Source: an uncultured Collinsella sp.
GTDB taxonomy: Bacteria; Actinomycetota; Coriobacteriia; Coriobacteriales; Coriobacteriaceae
Direction: 5' to 3'
Assembly: GCA_900553475.1 (NCBI GenBank)
Contig: USEF01000045.1
Location: 1-10,693 of the forward strand
DNA: 10,693 nucleotides
The notes beneath the pieces are model-generated. The model was not told where the DNA came from. It worked only from the letters and a program-made list of their open reading frames with translations, and did not search any database. Below, one piece after another: positions 1-4,618 of this stretch (positions are counted from its first letter, which is position 1; each line of letters opens with the position of its first letter). The position numbers and the translations under genes were made by a program.

Positions 1-361
1 TCATGCCTTGGATGATGGGCTTGCCAAAGCTCACGACGTCGTCGTTATAGATGGCGGTTCGGGCTGCGAGGAGGCAGTCGGTAAAGCCCATATGGGTCTT
101 GCCAAAGAGCTTGACGGCAAGGGCGACAACGGTGGGCTCGTCGACCATGACGTCATCGAGCAGCCTTTTCATGGCCGCAGCAATCTCAACGCGGGGAACC
201 TTATAGACGTCGCGCAGCGTGACCACGACGCGCGTGATGATTTCGGGATAGACACGAGCGGTGCGCGTGGCGATGACCTTGGCGGCGCGCGGTGACAGGA
301 CTTCGTCGTCGTCAAGCAGGTAGCGTAGGATGACGGTCTCGTCGATGATGGTGCTACTCAT
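1..361 (-). CDS. PIN-domain (VapC-like) toxin, C-terminus cut by window edge
   Basis: Translating the minus strand from the ATG at 361-359 gives 120 residues with no stop; the frame leaves the window at base 1. The start (IIDETVILRYLLDDDE, residues 5-20) resembles the opening of PIN-domain ribonucleases, whose first catalytic Asp would be D7. A central PEIITRVVVTLRDVY stretch (39-53) and FTDCLLAA (93-100, with D95) match the usual PIN layout. PIN toxins of this kind cleave RNA, often tRNA or rRNA, and are neutralised by a co-transcribed antitoxin. The start overlaps the end of the antitoxin gene by 8 nt, which suggests translational coupling. Two acidic positions look altered: the Glu normally before the hydrophobic VLR-type helix aligns with R44, and the final TFD-type Asp aligns with G113 (VVSFGKP). 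It may therefore be a weak or inactive nuclease. The fold assignment is fairly safe; activity is uncertain. Confidence 0.72.
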   Translation of the reverse strand, partial: MSSTIIDETVILRYLLDDDEVLSPRAAKVIATRTARVYPEIITRVVVTLRDVYKVPRVEIAAAMKRLLDDVMVDEPTVVALAVKLFGKTHMGFTDCLLAARTAIYNDDVVSFGKPIIQGM

Positions 362-677
362 GGATATCTACTTCCTCGGGACCCAAAATCGAATCGTCGC
401 TTTCTGTGGCAAGGTATTCAATCCAGGCATTGCGCTCCTCGGAGCGGCGATTGGGGTCACCGTATGCTTTGAGCGATCCATAGGCGGCGGTGCCGTCCTT
501 TGAGCGCACGGCGACCGGCTGAAAGGGGAGCTTGCGCATCAAAATGCTCTGCGCGACAAATAGACGGACGGCCTCGGCGAGCGATGTGCCCATGGCGTCG
601 TAGAGATGTTCGGCATGCTGCTTGTCTTCCTCGCGAATGCGCACCTGCAGGATGGCTCGTTTTTGAGTCGATGACAT
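354..677 (-). CDS. RelB/DinJ-like ribbon-helix-helix antitoxin
   Basis: This 107-residue protein reads MSSTQKRAILQVRIREEDK at its N-terminus. A short beta strand (ILQVRI, residues 9-14) is followed by two helices, including MGTSLAEAVRLFVAQSI, as in RelB/DinJ ribbon-helix-helix antitoxins. These dimerise to bind their own promoter, while the C-terminal part wraps the toxin. I chose the ATG at 677-675 because a purine-rich AAGGGGG lies just upstream on this strand, the RHH strand then begins close to the N-terminus, and the predicted promoter (-10 at 749-744) would place the transcript start near 737. The longer in-frame ATG at 743 would lie upstream of that transcript start. The acidic tail (SDDSILGPEEVDIHE) overlaps the PIN toxin start by 8 nt. 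RelB/DinJ proteins are more usually paired with RelE-type toxins, so the PIN partner is a mixed pairing. Confidence 0.8.
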   Translation of the reverse strand: MSSTQKRAILQVRIREEDKQHAEHLYDAMGTSLAEAVRLFVAQSILMRKLPFQPVAVRSKDGTAAYGSLKAYGDPNRRSEERNAWIEYLATESDDSILGPEEVDIHE

Positions 678-733
678 CACTGGCCCCCTTAATGAGCGTG
701 CAATATAGTCGGTCAAATGCGGCATGTGCCGAT

Positions 734-773
734 ACTTGAGCATCTTATAACGATTACTTTATTTCGCTCAAGT
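734..773. promoter_or_regulatory. Inverted repeat around the TA promoter (possible autoregulatory operator)
   Basis: ACTTGAG (734-740) and its exact complement CTCAAGT (767-773) lie 26 bp apart and bracket the -35 and -10 of the toxin-antitoxin promoter. A related CTTG-N4-CAAG dyad sits next to it at 787-798. Ribbon-helix-helix antitoxins usually repress their own operon by binding such short repeats over the promoter, so this is a likely operator. Only the repeat is seen; the binding is inferred. Confidence 0.4.
744..771 (-). promoter_or_regulatory. Sigma-70-type promoter of the toxin-antitoxin operon
   Basis: On the minus strand, TTGAGC (771-766) and TATAAG (749-744) are separated by 16 bp, a good match to a housekeeping -35/-10 pair. 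The predicted transcript would start near 737 and leave a leader of about 60 nt before the antitoxin ATG at 677. It points away from the hydN/fdhF genes. Confidence 0.55.
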
Positions 774-900
774 AAATAACCATTAACTTGAATACAAGCG
801 TAGTACATCTAAAATGAGAGCGCGTAAAAATCTCTGAGGCGTACGCATGTAATACACTCACCTTTATAGCTTCTAGAGAATAATTCCAACCTGCCAAAAC

Positions 901-926
901 CCCTGCAATACACCCGTATTGCAGGG
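901..926. promoter_or_regulatory. Perfect 11-bp inverted repeat, candidate regulator binding site
   Basis: CCCTGCAATAC (901-911) and GTATTGCAGGG (916-926) are perfect inverted copies separated by ACCC. No T-run follows on the plus strand, so a terminator for plus-strand transcription is unlikely. The dyad centre lies about 56 bp before a transcript start that would follow the TATATT at 958-963, a typical distance for an upstream activator. A half-site CCCTGCAA recurs at 945-952. The cognate regulator is not identifiable from this window. Confidence 0.5.
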
Positions 927-989
927 CCTATGCTCAAGTTTGCCCCCTGCAACTGCGTATATTTAACCTGTATATCGTTGGAGGAATTC

Positions 990-1080
990 TATCGAAGTGC
1001 CTGTTTCGCCGCATGCACTCGATACGCCGATGCCGGACCACGGGCGGTCCGGGGCAACGTCGGCAGGGTCTCTCCGGCAT
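990..1080 (+). ncRNA. Structured 5' leader of hydN-fdhF, possible riboswitch or attenuator
   Basis: The leader can form a 10-bp hairpin with one bulged A (990-1000 with 1015-1024). A nested structure follows: GCCGAT (1026-1031) with GTCGGC (1059-1064) encloses CCGGACC (1033-1039) paired with GGTCCGG (1046-1052). A competing pairing is also possible: ATGCCGGA (1030-1037) is the exact complement of TCCGGCAT (1073-1080), which ends seven bases before the hydN ribosome site (AGGAGG, 1088-1093). Mutually exclusive helices next to a ribosome site are typical of cis-regulatory RNA. Because the downstream enzyme carries a pterin cofactor, a molybdenum- or tungsten-cofactor sensor is one hypothesis, but I could not match it to a known riboswitch consensus. 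Confidence 0.4.
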
Positions 1081-1104
1081 GGGATTCAGGAGGGAGTGAA
1101 CAAC

Positions 1105-1623
1105 ATGGGCAATAAACGAGTCGTGGCTGATTCTTCACGCTGCATTGGGTGCCAAACCTGTATGGCGGCGTGCATCGAGGCACACGATATTCCCGGCAAC
1201 ATCGCCGCACCTCGCTTGCGCGTAACGCGCACCTACGAGATTTCCGCGCCGGTGGCATGTCACCACTGCGAGGACGCTCCGTGCGCCAAGGCCTGCCCCA
1301 CGGGTGCCTTGTTCTTTGATCCAAAGAACCATCGCATCGGCGTCAACGAGGACAACTGCATCGGCTGCAAGAGCTGCGTCATGGCCTGCCCCTTTGGCGC
1401 CGTGAGTGTGGCGACCACGCAGGTCCCCGTCTTGATGGGCGACGTGCGCGTGGGTTCGCAGACCAAGAGCTTCGTGCTCAAGTGCGACCTGTGCGTGGAC
1501 CGTCCCGGCGGTCCGGCGTGTGCCGAGGCGTGCCCGACCAAGGGCCTCACCTTGGTAGACGAGGAGCGCCTGGCAGAACTGACTGCCGAGCGTGCCCGCG
1601 CCACCATCGAAAACGAGGCGTAG
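1105..1623 (+). CDS. hydN: HydN-like four-[4Fe-4S] electron-transfer protein
   Basis: This 172-residue ferredoxin belongs to the HydN/HycB/DmsB-type family. Sixteen cysteines form four cluster motifs: C13/16/19/23, C52/55/60/64, C85/88/91/95 and C127/130/139/143, including the family's CHHC, CPFGA and KCDLC signatures. It should shuttle electrons in the cytoplasm; it has no signal peptide or membrane segment. HydN of E. coli (175 aa by memory) is tied to formate dehydrogenase-H and FHL function, which fits its position 76 nt upstream of fdhF. I chose the ATG at 1105 because AGGAGG (1088-1093) lies 11 nt before it and the first cluster then begins at residue 13, as in relatives. An in-frame GTG at 997 would add 36 residues unlike the family. 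The symbol rests on context and length; it could equally be called a HycB-type subunit. Confidence 0.85.
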   Translation: MGNKRVVADSSRCIGCQTCMAACIEAHDIPGNIAAPRLRVTRTYEISAPVACHHCEDAPCAKACPTGALFFDPKNHRIGVNEDNCIGCKSCVMACPFGAVSVATTQVPVLMGDVRVGSQTKSFVLKCDLCVDRPGGPACAEACPTKGLTLVDEERLAELTAERARATIENEA

Positions 1624-1660
1624 CCGGGCGGCCATACAGGCCCAACGATTGTCAAATACG

Positions 1661-1676
1661 TACCGATTAATCGGTA
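1661..1676. promoter_or_regulatory. Perfect 16-bp palindrome between hydN and fdhF
   Basis: TACCGATTAATCGGTA reads the same on both strands. It lies in the 76-nt gap between hydN and fdhF, 9 nt before the AGGAAGGAGG ribosome site (1685-1694). It could be an operator for a dimeric regulator or a short hairpin near the fdhF ribosome site. A TTGTCA at 1649-1654 could be a -35, but no good -10 accompanies it. Confidence 0.4.
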
Positions 1677-1699
1677 GCAGAGAAAGGAAGGAGGGTGTC

Positions 1700-3922
1700 A
1701 TGGAGAAGCATAAAGTGATCTGCCCGTACTGCGGCGCCGGTTGCCAGTTTAACCTCCTGGTCCAAAACGGCCAGGTCGTGGGCACCGAACCGCTCAACGG
1801 CATCACCAACCAGAGCGAGCTGTGCCTTAAGGGCATGAGCGGCTACGACTTCATCAACGACACCAAGATCTTGACTCCTCGCGTACTGCACCCGATGATC
1901 CGCCGCACTAAGGGCGCGGATCTTGAGCGCGTAAGCTGGGACGAGGCACTGGATTTCACCGCATCTAAGATGCAGGCCATAATTGACGAATATGGTCCTA
2001 ACGCTGTCATGACCACCGGCTCTTCGCGAGGCGGCGGCAATGAGGCGAACTACGTCATGCAGAAGTTTACGCGTGCGTGCATCGGCACCCACAGCGTGGA
2101 CAACTGCGCCCGTACTTGACACGGCCCTACTGTCCTCGGTCTGATGGACACGGTTGGTTCAGGTTGCATGTCATGCTCCATCCCCGGTATGGAGGATGCG
2201 GGCTGCATTTTCCTCTTCGGCTATAACCCTGCCGATTCGCATCCCATCGTCGCAAGGCGTATCGTGCGAGCCAAAGAAAAGGGTTGCAAGATCATCGTCG
2301 CCGATCCGCGCCATATCGAAACCGCGCGTATCGCCGATCTCTACCTTCCGATCAAGAACGGTTGCAACGTTGCGTTCCTCAACGCCTTTGCCAACTGCTT
2401 GGTCAACGATGGCCTCTACGACAAGGAATTCGTCGCCGAGCACACGAACGGCTTTGACGAGTGGTGGGAGACCATCAAGAACTACACTCCCGAATCCGTA
2501 CAGGACATCACGGGTGTCGAGCCCGCGTTGATCCACCAAGCTGCCGAGATGTACGCCACGGCGAAGCCCTCTGCCATCATTGGCTGGGGCATGGGCGTAT
2601 GCCAGCAGAAGCAGAACCTGAAGACGGTGCACACCATCGCCTCCATCGCCTGCGTTGCCGGCCAGATCGGCAAACCCAATTCCGGCCTCGCGCCCGTGCG
2701 TGGTCAGAACAACGTCCAGGGCTCCTGCGATATGGGCATGCTGCCCAACCTGTACCCTGGCTACCAGAAGGTCACCGACCCGGCTGTGCGTGCCAAGTTT
2801 GCCAAGGCTTGGGGCGTGCCCGAGGAAAAGCTCCCGCTCGAGGAGGGCTACAAGCTCACCGACCTGGGCCACCTGGTCGACGAGGGCAAGGTGCACTGCT
2901 TCTACAACTACGGCGAGGACCCGGTGCAGACCGAGCCCGATTCGGCCGGTATGCGCAAGACGCTCTCCGAGCTGGATCTGTTCATTTGCCAGGACATCTT
3001 TATGACGCAGACGACCATGCTCGCCGACGTCATCCTGCCTGCCACCTCTTGGGGCGAGCACGAGGGTGTCTTTACCGCATCCGACCGTAGCTTCCAGCAC
3101 TTTGACGCGGCCGTTCCGCCCAAGGGCGAGTGCCGTCACGACTGGGAGATCTTCGCGGACCTGTCTACGCGTATGGGTTACCCCATGCACTACGACAACA
3201 CCGAGCAGATCTGGAACGAGTGCATCAGCCTGTGCCCCAACTTTGTGGGCGCAACCTACGAGAAGATGGCTCCCGAGGGCGGTTACGCCCAGTGGCCGGT
3301 CAAGAGCACCGATGTGAACGACCACGGTACGCCCGACATGTTCGCTGGTGGCAAGTTCACCACCAAGGACGGCCGCGCCAACCTGATGGCGCACGACTGG
3401 GAGGCGCCCTCCGAGCTTCCCGACGATGAGTACCCGCTCATTCTGTGCACCGTTCGCGAGGTCGGTCACTACAGCTGCCGCTCGATGACTGGCAACTGCA
3501 AGACGCTGGCGCTGCTCGCCGACGAGCCCGGCTTTGTCCGCATGAATCCCGCGGACGCCGAGGTACGCGGCATCAAGAACGGCGACATCGTCTCGATTCA
3601 CAGCCGCCGTGGCCAGGTATACAGCCGCGCCGACGTGAGCGACCGCATCAACAAGGGCACGGTCTATATGACCTACCAGTGGTGGATCGGCAAGTGCAAC
3701 GAGCTGACCATTCACAAGGTCGACCCGGTCTCGCATACGCCCGAGGACAAGTTCTCCGCCTGCCAGGTCGACGCTATCGCCGACCAGGTCTGGGCTGAGG
3801 GCGAGGTGGAGCGTCAGTACACCGAGCTCAAGCAGGCTCTGGTGGACGCCGCCGCTCCCCAGGACGTTGAGCCCGGCGCCGCCAAGTTCGATGACGAGAC
3901 GCACGTGAACCAAATCGTGTAG
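1700..3922 (+). CDS. fdhF: Selenocysteine formate dehydrogenase H, catalytic subunit
   Basis: Read through the in-frame TGA at 2117-2119, this is a 740-residue formate dehydrogenase of the FdhF (FDH-H) type. It oxidises formate to CO2 in the cytoplasm and feeds electrons into the hydrogenlyase. Visible parts are an N-terminal [4Fe-4S] site with C8, C11, C15 and C42; K44 in the LCLKG motif; and selenocysteine 140 followed by H141 (CART-U-HGPT). The arginine at 334 (PVRGQNNVQG) corresponds to E. coli R333, which helps bind formate. The C-terminal molybdopterin-binding part contains REVGHYSCRSMTGNC. Cysteine and selenocysteine numbering equals that of E. coli FdhF (715 aa by memory). The protein ends with about 22 extra acidic residues. 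Cysteines C156, C159 and C169 shortly after the Sec site are absent from the E. coli enzyme as I recall it. There is no Tat signal. AGGAAGGAGG (1685-1694) precedes the ATG. Gene callers that treat TGA as stop will split it at 2119. Confidence 0.97.
2117..2150 (+). promoter_or_regulatory. Selenocysteine UGA codon and bacterial SECIS hairpin
   Basis: The TGA at 2117-2119 is codon 140 of fdhF and is decoded as selenocysteine. Just downstream, TGTCC (2131-2135) pairs with GGACA (2146-2150), then TC (2136-2137) with GA (2143-2144), leaving an apical GGTCT loop (2138-2142) and a bulged T2145. The GGTC of the loop lies 19-22 nt after the UGA, the same position as in the E. coli fdhF SECIS as I remember it, where SelB recognises the loop GU. 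In E. coli the second contact is a bulged U on the 5' side; in my fold the bulge is on the 3' side. The selA, selB and selC genes must lie elsewhere. Confidence 0.9.
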
Positions 3923-3943
3923 TCCCGTTCTCGTTGGCTTTTT

Positions 3944-3986
3944 GGGCCGGGCGTCCCGTACGTTCGGGAGCCCGGCCCGTTATTTT
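3944..3986 (+). terminator. Rho-independent terminator-like hairpin between fdhF and hyfA
   Basis: GGGCCGGGC (3944-3952) pairs with GCCCGGCCC (3970-3978). Inside it, after a bulged G, TCCCG (3954-3958) pairs with CGGGA (3965-3969) around a six-base loop. The total is 14 bp, nearly all G-C, followed by GTTATTTT (3979-3986). It begins 21 nt after the fdhF stop and ends just before the hyfA ribosome site. The U-tract is interrupted, so read-through into hyfA is likely. It could act as a partial terminator or as an mRNA-stabilising 3' end for fdhF. The opposite strand lacks a T-run. Confidence 0.72.
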
Positions 3987-4000
3987 GAAAGGAAGTGGGG

Positions 4001-4618
4001 ATGAACCGCTTCATCGACATCAACCCGGAGAGGTGCATCGGCTGCGGAACATGCCAGTCCGCCTGTGCCGACGCCCACCGGATGCAGGGTCTTCAGGATA
4101 CGCCGCGCTTGGCGCTCGTGAAGACCGGCGGTATTTCGGCCGCCCTTGCCTGCCACCATTGCGAGGGTGCCCCCTGCGCCGAGGTTTGCCCGGTGAATGC
4201 CATCGAGCACGATGGCGATCGCATCCACGTCAAGGAGCAGGAGTGCATCGGGTGCAGGCTGTGCGCCATCGCGTGCCCCTTCGGAGCCATCCATCCCGAT
4301 GGCACGTCTATCGCCGGTGTCGCAGGCATGTGCGACCCGACGCCTTCGTATCCTAAGTCCCTGAGCAGCCTGCTTACGTGGGCTCCTGGTCAGTACACCT
4401 GCGCTGTCAAGTGCGACCTGTGCGCATTCGATCCGGACGGCCCGCATTGTGTGGCGGCGTGCCCTACCAAGGCGCTGACCGTCATGGGTGGCGCGGCCGA
4501 TCGCGAGCTCGACGAGGCCAAGCGCCTGCGCTCGATCGAAAACGGTCCGGTCGTCGACGTTACCGCTGTGGCCCAGGGCCTGTCCGAGAAAGCAGAAGGG
4601 AGCGTAAACAATGGATAG
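4001..4618 (+). CDS. hyfA: Hydrogenase-4 (FHL-2) iron-sulfur subunit HyfA
   Basis: This 205-residue ferredoxin-like protein has four [4Fe-4S] motifs: C12/15/18/22, C51/54/59/63, C82/85/88/92 and C138/141/150/154. Its length equals that of E. coli HyfA. The GLQDTPRLALVKT segment (residues 30-42) is closer to HyfA (GLQQHPRLALAKT, by memory) than to HycB. It should link formate dehydrogenase to the hydrogenase small subunit on the cytoplasmic face. I chose the ATG at 4001, preceded by AAAGGAAG at 3988-3995; a GTG at 3995 would add two residues but overlaps that ribosome site. The gene's last 8 nt overlap hyfB. It is the first gene of the hyf block downstream of the terminator-like hairpin. HycB is the alternative name, since the two families are close paralogues. 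Confidence 0.88.
   Translation: MNRFIDINPERCIGCGTCQSACADAHRMQGLQDTPRLALVKTGGISAALACHHCEGAPCAEVCPVNAIEHDGDRIHVKEQECIGCRLCAIACPFGAIHPDGTSIAGVAGMCDPTPSYPKSLSSLLTWAPGQYTCAVKCDLCAFDPDGPHCVAACPTKALTVMGGAADRELDEAKRLRSIENGPVVDVTAVAQGLSEKAEGSVNNG

Larger units (their letters stand above)
774..1104. other. Non-coding divergent regulatory region upstream of hydN
   Basis: I find no convincing gene in this stretch between the toxin-antitoxin promoter and the hydN start. The left half is AT-rich, unlike the coding regions. It holds a perfect inverted repeat (901-926), a repeated TG(T/C)AATACAC word (848-857 and 904-913) and an extra CCCTGCAA half-site (945-952). TATATT at 958-963 is a possible plus-strand -10, but nothing resembling TTGACA lies 16-18 bp upstream, so the promoter may depend on an activator. 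I see no GG-N10-GC sigma-54 element, although FHL operons in enterobacteria use one. From about 985 the sequence becomes GC-rich and strongly structured. Confidence 0.6.

Noticed and set aside
678..743. Longer antitoxin start at the ATG at 743
   Set aside because: It lies upstream of the predicted transcript start, and the 22 extra residues do not belong to the RHH family; the start at 677 has a ribosome site.
901..926. The dyad as a transcription terminator
   Set aside because: There is no T-run on the plus strand and only a short GTTTTGG on the minus strand, and no gene reads into it.
1079..1099. Tiny open frame (MGFRRE) whose AGG-AGG codons are the hydN ribosome site
   Set aside because: It has no ribosome site of its own, and its length makes coincidence likely; it might matter only if the leader proves to be translation-controlled.
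997..1104. In-frame GTG start at 997 that would extend HydN by 36 residues, with GGAGG at 980-984
   Set aside because: The extension is unlike any HydN/HycB protein and would cross the folded leader; the AGGAGG at 1088-1093 directly supports the ATG at 1105.
2120..2143. fdhF as two separate genes or a nonsense mutation at 2117-2119
   Set aside because: The TGA is at residue 140, the selenocysteine position of E. coli FdhF, with CART before and HGPT after, a SECIS-like hairpin follows, and the frame is continuous.
2171..3913. A 580-codon antisense open frame opposite fdhF, with similar long frames opposite hyfB (4719-6908), hyfD (7571-9040) and hyfE/hyfF (8991-10421)
   Set aside because: They mirror the G/C-rich third positions of well-recognised genes on the plus strand, give low-complexity charged proteins rich in His, Asp and Gly, and match no family I know.
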